Positions 8,801 through 16,120 of a stretch of 46,567 nucleotides of DNA are shown here, in pieces; positions within the stretch are counted from its first letter, which is position 1; the number at the start of each line of letters is the position of its first letter. The position numbers were made by a program, and so were the translations under genes. The notes under the pieces are model-generated. The model saw only the letters and a list, made by a program, of their open reading frames with translations, was not told the origin of the DNA and searched no databases. Source of the stretch: Chara braunii (taxonomy: Eukaryota; Streptophyta; Charophyceae; Charales; Characeae). The stretch spans positions 2,642,161 to 2,688,727 of the forward strand of contig BFEA01000090.1 in assembly GCA_003427395.1 (NCBI GenBank). Direction: 5' to 3'.

Positions 8801-10069
8801 GGAGGTCTGCTCGAGGAGTTCTTCCACATGAGCTTGCATGTACTCCGTATGTGATGTTGTTAGCTTCAGAGCTTCTGCACTCCACTGTAATTCTAACTCC
8901 TCACGAGCTGCTCTCAGCTTGCTAGGCCGTTCCTCAACTATGATTTCTGTTACTTCCTTCTTCCTCTCCTCCTCGGGCTTAGCAGAAGTGTCTTCCCCAA
9001 ATAGCTTCCATCGATCAATCTCCTCGACGCAAGCCTCATCCTCTCCAAGAGCTTGCATGTACTCCAAATGCAACGCTGATAAGCTGCCTGCTTCCTCCTC
9101 AAGATCTACTTCCTTGTCAACCAATGTCACCATATCTTCGCGAATATTGTCCGCTGGCATGAGCTTCTCTCCCACTTGGTCAAGAGCAGCAGCCTGAAGC
9201 TTGTCATTTGGTACGATCTCTGCCGGTTCGGGAAGAAAGTCAGGGACAATGACAGGAGGGATAACGACTGCTGTCACCTCTGGTGCAAACATTCTTGTCG
9301 TCCACACCTCTACTTCGTCCAAGGATAAGATATCACTGGCATGCGCTTGCATGTATGCTGCATGTGATGTAGTGAGCTGGAGAGCTTCTGCGCTCCACTG
9401 TGACTCCAATTCCTCACGCGCGACTCTCAGGTTGTTGGCCTCTTCGGCCAGTTTAATTGCCACTGCTTCCCTCATGCTTGCCTCGTCCTCAGCAGAAGCC
9501 TCTTCCCTGAGCTTCAGCCATCGAGCAATGTCCCGGATGCAAGACTTATCCTCCCGACAAGCTTGCATGTACTCAGAATGCAGTGCCGACAAGCTGTGTG
9601 CCTCCTCCTCAAGCTCTTTCTCTTTAAGTGCCTTCTCCCTCTCATTTTCCTCAGCAGACTTTTTTTCCAAGTTTTCCCTCCATTCATCAATTTTCCTGAA
9701 ACATGCCTCATCTTCCTTATGCGCCAGCATATACTCTGAGTGATAAGCCATATCTCTGAGCTCTGCAGCTCTTTGCCGCTTTTCCTCTTCCTTCCTCATG
9801 AGCATAACACGCTGGCTGGCTTCTGCATGGCGAGCTAGTAACCCTGCTAACGATTTCCGGGGAAGGTTCTCTGTATTCAATGGTGGCAGTGCGGACTTGG
9901 CATCCTCGCTGGCATTAACTATTTCACTTACTTGTTTATGGACGGGGGTTGGCTGTGCAGGCATGATGGCAGTATCTCCCTCCTTGAAGCTGTTTCCTCC
10001 ACAACACACTGCAATGGCCAAAAGGCCGGCACAACGATCTCTCTCCCTCTGCGCAAGGGAAAACATCAC
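2873..10069 (-). CDS. Large acidic modular repeat protein (EYM-box / VTCC-box), family unknown
   Basis: An uninterrupted 2398-residue frame, by far the longest in the window. I do not recognise the family. Two repeat types alternate. The EYM box, consensus H-x-E-Y-M-x-A-Y/H-D-D/E-D-x-A-C-x-x-D/E-I/V-x-x-W, occurs about 22 times between residues ~110 and ~2300. Some copies lack the Cys and Trp and instead read EYMNAYxDELAL. A dicysteine box of type C-x3-L/F-x-x-M-V-T-C-C occurs near residues 13, 575, 790, 1035, 1260 and 1530. Boxes are joined by Glu/Lys-rich stretches likely to form helices or coiled coil. No signal peptide, membrane segment or catalytic motif is visible. Super-modules read dicysteine box, EYM+W boxes, then an EYM box without W. 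The first Met follows an in-frame upstream region; Met36 is an alternative start. The last residues are encoded by homopolymers, so the true C-terminus is uncertain. A scaffold role is a guess. Confidence 0.75.
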   Translation of the reverse strand: MMFSLAQRERDRCAGLLAIAVCCGGNSFKEGDTAIMPAQPTPVHKQVSEIVNASEDAKSALPPLNTENLPRKSLAGLLARHAEASQRVMLMRKEEEKRQRAAELRDMAYHSEYMLAHKEDEACFRKIDEWRENLEKKSAEENEREKALKEKELEEEAHSLSALHSEYMQACREDKSCIRDIARWLKLREEASAEDEASMREAVAIKLAEEANNLRVAREELESQWSAEALQLTTSHAAYMQAHASDILSLDEVEVWTTRMFAPEVTAVVIPPVIVPDFLPEPAEIVPNDKLQAAALDQVGEKLMPADNIREDMVTLVDKEVDLEEEAGSLSALHLEYMQALGEDEACVEEIDRWKLFGEDTSAKPEEERKKEVTEIIVEERPSKLRAAREELELQWSAEALKLTTSHTEYMQAHVEELLEQTSLLYDVPVEIGTNPSTGLGEVMAEVEHPYKAVKWFNGDGSADDEEEREGREEKAPTETRLDGKGYNLRKTQNELESQWSAEALSLSASQREYMQAHVEEAVLPVADVMLPCEIVTVEESPIQLQVGDPCGEILPVAISHHDELPAPSLSVGCSRWLATVVTCCQKSDSSTDDGDRDLNPSAEIDKESGTLEKVQEECTTAFTKDMTNAIGTNKPADDAKSDRRAMGEPSDPYGCLKGDSEGRDKLPDLAESNILVNIEATDPYSALEQDWEQGRSAETPTTSHPGLNLSVEEHQHKCVIFQKDQSQEAAAGRGGGGDNLQGEDSKAVPVFDIVTDSSLPPVAERAPSTRSQVNDDANTTAERKTGIHCPSVFGAVVTCCKGHDEDTATPKEKQPMHQHENESLSVWHHFMAKPDEMDEEQWVIEARLHEEFVRQRTMHEQYMTAHHEDLACREEIESWNMVHVEEIPAALVPSDPSVLKDCSGPNVSEAGPLDPATETENHNLDPEMTSKEYMDAYDEELALMMQTMACQLIHNAEEETVTSASVSQAALDWEITLAPSSSLLPVSENPQHLEQDAEKSAGNVLQRPFMQLTEDPDRKNTEDLANERPISTCLPDFLVAMVMGCENKHLALANCCTRDETRLDNNDEDDEYQSIIHFLQEEEEQQAIDAELEQAGFRKLGADHQEYMAAYDEEETANAADIQLWIDRIPAMESAEEYMAAYDKEETTNATFPVMECTPSVVAAEPSVTGGHVTGIGLPDNQPEEKAREVGKQGELEQTGDYEELNSTLANNEYMNAYYDDAFALPQEETAHHEFAEMDAPARPLHGLDLGHMHMISCPGLFERMVTCCERRGQDAEQPARSADGSHSADDLQSVLPIPPKETVERCQALDADLQELSRHGTAHQQYMEAHDEDVLCWEEIQRWNDLNTLELQHTNAAAILQFIPDSVELGRSSAAESPVEAGRQSETVLAEQQNPLFTEDVKSDQDNNEEFELKLIHDEYMNAYQDELALLQNERIRLPNDSEEHRWPGPYSESSALWMSEIAAVEPSIGFESESPPYVLDVEAQTQKEEEEDKASNVIDKLPPESQPLATGVEDREGRRESLSCTELLTAMVTCCEVANDNEDDSQSFIHKVYEEREKQVTEKQIKTEVERLREAHKEYLSGHDEDVVCAPHVLTWTNMTVAIKEKTATECSEKEVAKLSSEAWRPREPKPVATRGFSEKEKQVVKEDLEVELRKLKELHEAYMSGYGDDVACAVPVLAWTSMLIPAEEATIENTEDMSTAGLASRSEEHAINTVDSVESEVKSSMQQETRAARGDLDNRKQEMEEQLEVEMRRLEAAHREYMSGYEEDAACAPNILTWTSMIIALELAAAEHVEEERTTGGVPTTSDEDAITKLQSEAGRLKEPEQEAARGEKQEIEEQVAVEISKLKEAHKEYMAGYDDDVACADDVLAWVNMAIAAKEAAEEHTEEENPAAGAPTISGEHALATGDSEKEKWEMEEQLALETRERKAAHEEYMSGYGDDVACAADVLPWVNLVTSLELSEEATAEHSGEDSYAGEPTRSDEHAITKFWSGAGRLRDTEPEAIAEDSEKEKQVKERQLAAEVIKLKAAHEEYMAAYDDDVACATDVLAWTNAITKLEEAATDHAEDELTLGEDREREKQMEEKQLEAEVIKLKAAHDKYMAACDDNVACATDFLAWTNAITKLDEAATDHAEEEHTPGEDPEREKQVEEKQLEADVIKLKAAHDKYMAAYDDDVACATDVLAWTNTIIKVEEAATEHAEEEHTPREPTCSEEQAIGKPWSEGGRQREATPDATREDSEVIDKPWSGGGRQMEATPEATRKDAEIRPDKLESPTSALLERAHEEYMNSYKDDLILWHSAYGSQEDGNEKDDEEKVDAKDSKVILAKTLKPPLQQPLHCSFFLSTSAGPKSTVPRPSRDSVLKGTTSIFRHRGTVDSRLGEMQLFFFGGGGGEAG
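3500..4102 (-). repeat. Three in-frame 201-bp tandem repeats inside the large gene
   Basis: The stretch GTTTGTCCAAGCCAGGA recurs with one or two changes at 3500, 3701 and 3902, an exact 201-base spacing (67 codons). Each unit encodes one EYM box plus its Glu-rich linker. Near-identity at DNA level marks these as the youngest duplications in the gene; boxes further upstream in the protein are more diverged. Confidence 0.9.
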
Positions 10070-10705
10070 AGGTTGCAGGAGTCAGTTGTGGTTCTATCGA
10101 CGACTATTGCATTCCCATACTCGTTTGCGAAGGGTGAGAGAGATTTTGAGGGAATGAGGGTCTCCATTACTGCCTATACATTTTCACAAGTTTCAGTCCT
10201 CCAGAAAAAAAAAGTAAAAAAATAGAAATGGTTAAATTATACACTTGGCACTGTTGGCAGCATCACGGTTAGATCTCCCTTTTCCCTCTTCCCAAATCCC
10301 TTGACACAAAAAGCACGACCTGATAGTTGGCGTGATCAGGCAGTTTGCCCAAGATCAAGTGGTCAACATTTTAGGGCGTGCAGTAGTGCTTTCTTTCCCG
10401 GCAGCACGGTTTTGGCAGAGCGTCCGCGTCATCCTACAGGGACTGTGCTGATCTTCTCCATATGGTTCCCAATTTTCACTGTTCAGTGGAGGGAACAAAA
10501 GAGCAAACTGCCCACATGGAACAAAATAATTTTCAGACTGGCTATTGAACGGTACAGAGAAGACTACCATGTGCCCCTGCACCCAACCATGAAATTGCTT
10601 TTGGGATGAAGGGCCTGTATGGGAACACAAATAAGAAATTTGGACAGCACTGCGCTCCCAAGCGGCATTCAGAGGAAGAGATAAAGAGAGAGAATGAGAG
10701 AGAAG
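10070..10705. other. 5' flank of the large gene, no gene recognised
   Basis: Holds the presumed leader and promoter of the minus-strand gene. I cannot point to a convincing TATA box or a splice acceptor just ahead of the start codon. The short open frames at 10301-10630 have no recognisable domain. Confidence 0.4.
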
Positions 10706-10715
10706 GAAACAAACA

Positions 10716-10756
<41 letters not shown>

Positions 10757-11144
10757 ACAGGCAGACAGGCAGACTGACAGACGGACAGACGAACAGACGG
10801 ACGGTGACAGATGGACCGACAGACGGGCCGACTGACCAACAGATAGACCGACTGATCAACAGATGGATCGACAGACAGATCGACGCAGTGACAGACGGAC
10901 CAACAAACTGGCAGATTGACTGACGGATCGAGCAACTGATGCAGCGATCGACGGATGGACGGACTGTGCGACCAACCAATGGGCCAATCGGTGAAGGACG
11001 GATGGACCGATGAACCAACGGACAGACAGGCTGACTGGTGGCCTGATTGACGGACCAAGCGACTGACAGCCTGGCCAAGTGACCGACCGACCAACCGAGC
11101 GATGAGCCAACTGATGGACGGACAAGGACTGACGGATCGACAGC

Positions 11145-11157
<13 letters not shown>
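10706..11157. repeat. Degenerate tetranucleotide array (GGCA/GACN)
   Basis: Begins as a clean (GCAG/GCAGGCAG) run near 10719-10755 and then drifts into about 350 bases of GACA, GACG, GACC and GACT tetramers, in which the 4-base phase is often still visible. Long Ser/Pro/Val-rich frames across it on both strands are artefacts of the repeat. Confidence 0.85.
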
Positions 11158-11237
<80 letters not shown>

Positions 11238-11240
11238 NNN

Positions 11241-11294
<54 letters not shown>
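11158..11294. repeat. (GA)n microsatellite with NNN
   Basis: A pure GA tract interrupted by three Ns at 11238-11240, a sign of an unresolved repeat length. It directly follows a short (CA)n at the end of the tetranucleotide array. Confidence 0.95.
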
Positions 11295-11295
<1 letters not shown>

Positions 11296-11470
11296 GGATC
11301 ATTTCAGGAAGTGTGGTTCACGAGTTCACTATTGTTTTACGAGATGGACCTTCAAGTTGGGGGAAGTGCGGGTGAGGACAAGTTTTGTAAGGGACACTGG
11401 ACCCGCTTTCCAGTTTTTATAATACAACAAAAAGTGCCGTTATTTAAAAAAGTAAGAAGAAGAAATGAAA

Positions 11471-11668
11471 GCATTGTCTGTAAGCCGTGTAGATTCTGCA
11501 GCTCAAATGAAAGAGTCTCAGTGGACACATGGCGACTCAAAGGTCATACTGACTTAACTTGGCTTCATAGCATTGTCTGTAAGCCATGTAGATTGTGCAG
11601 CTAAAATGAAAGAGTATCAGTGGACACGTGGCTACTCAAAGGTCATACTGACTTAACTTGGCTTCATC
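11471..11668. repeat. 99-bp tandem duplication
   Basis: Two units starting GCATTGTCTGTAAGCC and ending ACTTAACTTGGCTTCAT lie head to tail with a 99-base period and only a handful of substitutions. Confidence 0.9.
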
Positions 11669-11674
11669 GACGCG

Positions 11675-11905
11675 GCATGTTACACGAAAGCAAAGATACC
11701 CTGGAAGATACAGGCCTAGCTCAGTTGGTACACCTGATGAACTGTTCAAATACAGACTGGAGTTCGAATTCCCATCCAGCTCGATGAATAGCTGAAAGCA
11801 GCATGTTACGTGGAAGCAAAGATATCTAGGAAGATATTGGCCTGGCTCACTTGATACACACACGACCTGTTGAAATACTGACTTGAGTTCGATCCCTGCC
11901 ATGCC
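11675..11905 (+). mobile_element. tRNA-derived SINE, tandem dimer
   Basis: Two ~126-base units begin GCATGTTAC at 11675 and 11801. The first carries a box A (TAGCTCAGTTGG, 11717-11728) and a box B (GAGTTCGAATTC, 11760-11771), the internal pol III promoter pair of tRNA-derived SINEs. The second has decayed versions of both. No full tRNA cloverleaf can be drawn, so this is not a tRNA gene. Confidence 0.65.
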
Positions 11906-12461
11906 CGAGTGGATGCTTAGGGGCAGATTGCCGGCTCCCTGTCCGAGCCTAGATGGGAGGGTGCTCGGTCCACTGGGGGGGGGCTGAGCTCGCTGTCTTG
12001 TGCCAGGATAAGGTTGCAGCGGGCACGGCTCTGAAGCATCTGCAGTTGGCGGACTGGGATTAGATCTGTGCCTGCTATCTGCGACCCAGCAGCTGGGCTA
12101 CAGTGCATTCACCTTCTAGGGTCAGGCACCCCGTGGGGGGATAGCCCAATAAATTGTACCCGTTTGGGGTAGGCAGTCCTTGATGAGAACGAACGAGCTG
12201 CTGGACTAAGGGTGACGCCTGTGCGGCTGGGTACCGTAAAGGTCTACCGGTGCAGGATGCTCTCAGCCATTAACCCTGATATGAGGTGGGATGGTACCTG
12301 CGCTCTTGAGCTGANATGCCAACTGCCCTACCTTGAACGTGTACAACTTACAAAAAAAAAAAAAAAAAATGCAGACTTGAGTTCGAATCCCCATCCAGGT
12401 AGATGAATAGAATGGATGAGGAGATGGGGGGAGAGGCGAGACGAAGATGGCGGTGAGGGAG
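11906..12461. other. SINE remnants and non-coding DNA
   Basis: A box-B-like GAGTTCGAATCCCCATCCAG at about 12369-12388 after an A-run repeats the end of the 11.7-kb SINE unit. A weaker tRNA-like segment may sit on the minus strand near 12050-12110. One N occurs at 12315. No gene is visible. Confidence 0.4.
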
Positions 12462-12748
12462 AAGACAAAGATCACGATAGCGAGGCACAAAAATAGTCTC
12501 CCTGCCGAATGTCCAATCAATATCTGCCACAAAATGTCGAATCAGATCCTGGGCTTCAATCCCGATGTACCCTCTGCCTGTAACCTCTCTCTCTCTCTCT
12601 CTCTCTCTGAAGAAGAAGAAGAAGAAGAAGACAAAGATCACGATAGCGAGGCACAAAAATAGTATCCCTGCCGAATGTCCAATCAATGTCTGCCACAAAA
12701 TGTCGAATCAGATCCTGGGCTTCAATCCCGATGTACCCTCTGCCTGTA

Positions 12749-12787
<39 letters not shown>

Positions 12788-12795
12788 GAAGAAGA
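12462..12795. repeat. 166-bp tandem duplication with CT and GAA tracts
   Basis: ACAAAGATCACGATAGCGAG occurs at 12465 and again at 12631. Each unit runs through 'TGGGCTTCAATCCCGATG' and ends in (CT)n followed by (GAA)n. The microsatellites at the unit ends probably promoted the duplication. Confidence 0.9.
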
Positions 12796-13808
12796 AGAAG
12801 AAGAAGAAGAAGAAGAGGGAAGGAGGAAGGAGGAGAGATAGGGCGAGAGCAAGAAGAAGAAGACGAAGATGTCGTTCTCCTTGCTATCTCACCTAAAGGT
12901 AACTGCCGCCGGTGTCTCTCTCCCTCTGTGCAGGTCGCTGGCGTGGGCCAGCTATGGCGCCCAGGTGAGGACCGACGACACAGGTATGGCCTCCGCCCCT
13001 CACCCTACTTACGCCTCTACTCCCTAGCACAGCGCAGTGTCGCGCTGCTCCAGCAGCGTATCACCCAAGAAGTGAGCTACTCGAACTGTGTGTCTGTCCT
13101 GGCCTGGCCTAGCACTGGGCCTCGAGGGTGTGCCTCCATGTGCCTCTGGTCCTAGGCCAAAATGTGGCCTGCCTGTGTCCCTACCGGACGTCCACGCCCT
13201 CCCTGCTGATGCAGCAGGGAGTGCCAGCACCAGACCGAAAGTCTGTTCGGACGAACTGCAAGTCCAAATGACGCCTGAACAGACAAAAATAGGACAGCAA
13301 ATAAATAAATAAATGAATGCTGCCTCAAATCGAAACCTGCGGCCCTAAGGCTGGCCGTGGGCCTCCAGGGCGCGCGTCTGCGGGGCGTGCGGCCTGGGGC
13401 CCCCCAGCAACCATCGGGCCCCCAAAATTGGGCCCATGTGCAGGCTCAGCGTGTATTATGATGTGTTCAAATTTGACTTGCCGGGGGAATAGGAACCGGA
13501 CTTCTAGGCAAATGGAGGGAAGGAGTCCTCATAGGTAATATACGGGGTTATGGTAGCGCAGGGGGAAACAGCCCAACAGCTAAAGGTTTTCTTGGTTTCG
13601 ATGACCCATCCGGCAGGTACCCTTACAGGGCCTGAGAGGAAAAGGCTTACCGGGGCAAGATTGCGCTTGAATAGATGAAGTAAGATAGGATAACTTAGGC
13701 AGGGGAGAGGGGTGGTACATCCTTCCTCATGGAAGTAATCAATGCCGCCTTCTCGGACCTCCCATCCATAATGGGGAGGAGCGTGTGTGTATCTTTCATG
13801 TTCTTCAT
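12796..13808. other. Non-coding; LTR-like module near 12.95 kb
   Basis: The stretch 12940-13060 (GGCGCCCAGGTGAGG and then a CCCTACTTACGCCTCTAC pyrimidine-rich part) resembles modules at 14.1, 35.8, 40.9 and 42.6 kb that follow the same 'GCGCC...AGGTRNGT' pattern, two of them inside LTRs. It is probably an old LTR remnant. No gene is visible in the remainder. Confidence 0.35.
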
Positions 13809-13829
13809 TAAAAAAAAAAAAAAAAAAAA

Positions 13830-13918
13830 GGAACCGGACTGATGCTCCCCAGAATGGATATGGAGCCAGGGCCATAAGGACCTGTTTGAAAAAAAGAAAA
13901 GAAAAGAAAAAAAAAAGC
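13830..13918 (+). mobile_element. LINE 3'-end fragment with A-rich tail
   Basis: GGAACCGGACTGATGCTCCC through CCATAAGGACCTGTTT matches the 3' end of the 29.4-kb LINE in the opposite window orientation and is followed by an A-rich tail (to 13918). Another A-run (13809-13829) precedes it. Confidence 0.75.
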
Positions 13919-15090
13919 ATGGCCCCAAAAGTCCCCCAATGAAATAATTCTGTCCGTGCAAGGAACCTGACTGTTCACAGCTTGCTCGAGTGCATCAAAC
14001 CGCATGCATACATGTCATCACACGTACAAAGTGGCCTCACACAAAACCAGATTGAGATGAGATAAGAACCAAGTAGCGCAGCTTATATTATCAATGTCAC
14101 TTAATACAAAGAATATCATGAGTTCCAGAGTTCAGCGCCAACAAGAGGTAAGCCTCCCTCGTCATACACCAGCGTGGGACCTGGCTCAGCCAGCGTCCTC
14201 CTTCAGATCACCAGTGTGGCGCCAACAGGTAAGTGTCCACCATATCCAAGCTCACCCCCTGTCCTCTCTCTCTTGATCTCTTCACTCTCTCTCTCCAGAA
14301 CTCTGTCTTGGTTCTCTTACCTCACTATGCATGCACACTCTCACCTACGAAGATCTACTTTGAATGTCACTCACTGATGCCTACTTACTAACCCTTCTAC
14401 TACTAACATAGGCTAGCGCAGCTATGGCTTCCCTGCAGCCAGCGCCCAGCTCCTTTCCTCTCTGGCGCAGCTTCTTCTGCAGCGCCCAACTCCCTGCACT
14501 ATAGCGCACAAGTGCCTCAGCACTTCCACGCATCAATGCCAATGGGAATCTGTCTGTGGGGGAGGCTGCCTCGTTTCTTATAGTGCTGGCCTCCCCTGGC
14601 GAGATCTGAATTCTGCCTGTCCTGGTCCTTTCCCAGTCCCAGCCTCTGTGTATGTGTCCCAGATCCCTTTCCTTCAGGGGTTGCTGCTGCTGCGGCCTTC
14701 AGGCCTTGATTTCGGACTCCCAATCTGAATCTAGACTTTCTTTCTGACTTGAATCCGGACTGGAACTTAACTCTTTGACTCCTGCTGGACAGACACCCAA
14801 TGCACAAATAGACACTCTTCCTGCACGAACAGACACATTGACTGCACGTACAGACACATCCCTTGTTTGAATAGACATGACTTGCATTGCTCCTGGCGAA
14901 CAGATGTGACCTCCAAATCTAAACATGGTGACTGTTCATCCAGGGCCCAACCATGACCTTTGACATTGTCTTTACTTTAGCCAGGATGTGACCTTTGGCC
15001 CAGAGAACATGTCTTTTGATCTGCTTTCACGAATTGGGCTCTGGGCGACTGACCCCAATATGCTGCTTTCGTCGATCAGGGGCTGAATCG
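13919..15090. other. Non-coding; LTR-like modules
   Basis: Two 'CGCCAACA...AGGTAAG' modules at 14120-14160 and 14218-14245, and 'TAGCGCAGCTATGGC' near 14415, recall LTR-type modules elsewhere in the window. A loose ~27-base periodicity (ACAGACAC) spans 14780-14860. No protein gene can be supported. Confidence 0.35.
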
Positions 15091-15094
15091 GGTA

Positions 15095-15203
15095 AAGGCC
15101 CTTTTATCTGTCACAGCATCCGTTAAAATTGGAACAATACAGAGACGATTAGCATGACCCCTATTACCAAAAAAGAAAAACGAAAAAAGGAATGGAACAA
15201 TGT
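15095..15203 (+). pseudogene. U6 spliceosomal RNA pseudogene
   Basis: The central part ATCCGTTAAAATTGGAACAA followed by TACAGAGACGATTAGCATGA and CCCCT matches the conserved U6 core, including the ACAGAGA box that pairs with the 5' splice site and the AGC triad. The 5' stem region is degenerate. Past CCCCT the sequence becomes A-rich, although 'CGAAAAAAGGAATGG' still resembles the U6 3' end. No usual U6 promoter is visible upstream, and a SINE tail follows directly, so this is a retropseudogene and not a working snRNA gene. Confidence 0.75.
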
Positions 15204-15290
15204 TGAATTACTTGGGGCCGGCCAATTCAAACTTCAAAGGTGATATCCGGAGGCTGTTGCCTTTTCAAATTTTCAAAAAACAAAAAAAAA
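15204..15290 (+). mobile_element. SINE 3' tail fused to U6
   Basis: TGAATTACTTGGGGCCGG, then GGCTGTTGCCTTTTC and an A-rich run, matches the tail of the complete SINE at 28.87 kb and of the fragment at 21.23 kb. Its tRNA-like head is replaced by the U6 pseudogene. Confidence 0.65.
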
Positions 15291-15334
15291 GGATAAAAAA
15301 GGAAGGATATGGATACGCTGAAATCTCCACATAC

Positions 15335-15568
15335 CTCTACCGTAGCAGCATCCTGAGCACCACCAAGCTGCTCCTCTTGATCTTCCTGGACGAGTGTTGC
15401 CGGTACATCTTTTTGTGACATTAAGGGCTTATTCTCTCCACTTTCAGCAGGGAGGATGGCATCATGGACTTTTCTGTAGCTGTGCTTCTGGCAGCATCGC
15501 ACGCAAAATTGCACCATGGACATCCACGGCAAGTGCAGGTTCCACCAATGCAGTCGCTGCATCATGGC
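15335..15568 (-). CDS. Possible 78-codon internal exon (unknown protein)
   Basis: On the minus strand a pyrimidine-containing stretch ending CTCTGAAG (acceptor) precedes an open frame of exactly 78 codons that ends GTAGAG before GTATGTGG, a good 5' splice site. Both junctions are phase 0. The peptide begins AMMQRLHWW, contains SMVQFCVRCCQK and has a polar acidic C-terminal half. The 'VRCCQK' part faintly recalls the dicysteine box of the large protein. I do not recognise it, and no neighbouring exon was found in the window. It may be a captured exon or a chance open frame. Confidence 0.3.
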
Positions 15569-15756
15569 CTTCAGAGGAAGTTCAGACACAGGGGAAAAAA
15601 AAAAAAAGAGTGTTACTAACTTACTATGTCGTGCTATAGCAGCCCCCTTTCAGGAGGCGGTCAGAGCCACCAGGGTTCGACCGTTACCCCTTTGGTCTGT
15701 TTGCTACTCCTAAACACTGTTCATGCTTGCCAGAGATAAGCAACGGGACTGGCGCC

Positions 15757-16120
15757 CATATAAGGTAGGCTACCAGAGTGGCCCGGGATTACTTACCCGG
15801 CCCGGGCAAAAAAAATAAAAAATAAAAATAATAATAATATTATTATAATAATAATAAGTTTTAAGTTTTAACTTGATTAAAGTTTATTTTTTATTTGGTA
15901 AAGAATTTCGATGCGACCCTGAGGCAAAAGTCGGTCAGTTTATTTTTCTGCATAATATAGTTGTTTTTGACGTTTTCAGATTTCTGAACATTTTTCGATT
16001 TTTTTTTTTTTTTTTTTTTTTTTTGCTGGGAGCCTGGGACCTACTGTGGCCCTAAAACGACCTGGCTGTCTGGGCAAACAAGGTGATCCGGGCGGCCCGG
16101 ACGGTAGCCTAGCATATAAG
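15757..16120. mobile_element. hAT-type MITE with 8-bp TSD
   Basis: CATATAAG occurs exactly at 15757-15764 and 16113-16120. Between them lies a ~348-base element beginning GTAGGCTACC and ending GGTAGCCTAG, imperfect terminal inverted repeats of TAGGCTACC type. Perfect 8-bp duplications with short TIRs are typical of hAT elements. The interior is A/T-rich with poly-T and AT runs and has no transposase, so it is non-autonomous. Confidence 0.85.

Noticed and set aside
10542-11302. Long Ser/Val/Pro-rich and Glu/Arg frames on both strands
   Set aside because: They are translations of the tetranucleotide and GA repeats, and several contain Ns.
15095-15203. A functional U6 snRNA gene
   Set aside because: The 5' stem and the part after CCCCT are degraded, there is no promoter of the usual type, and a SINE tail is attached.
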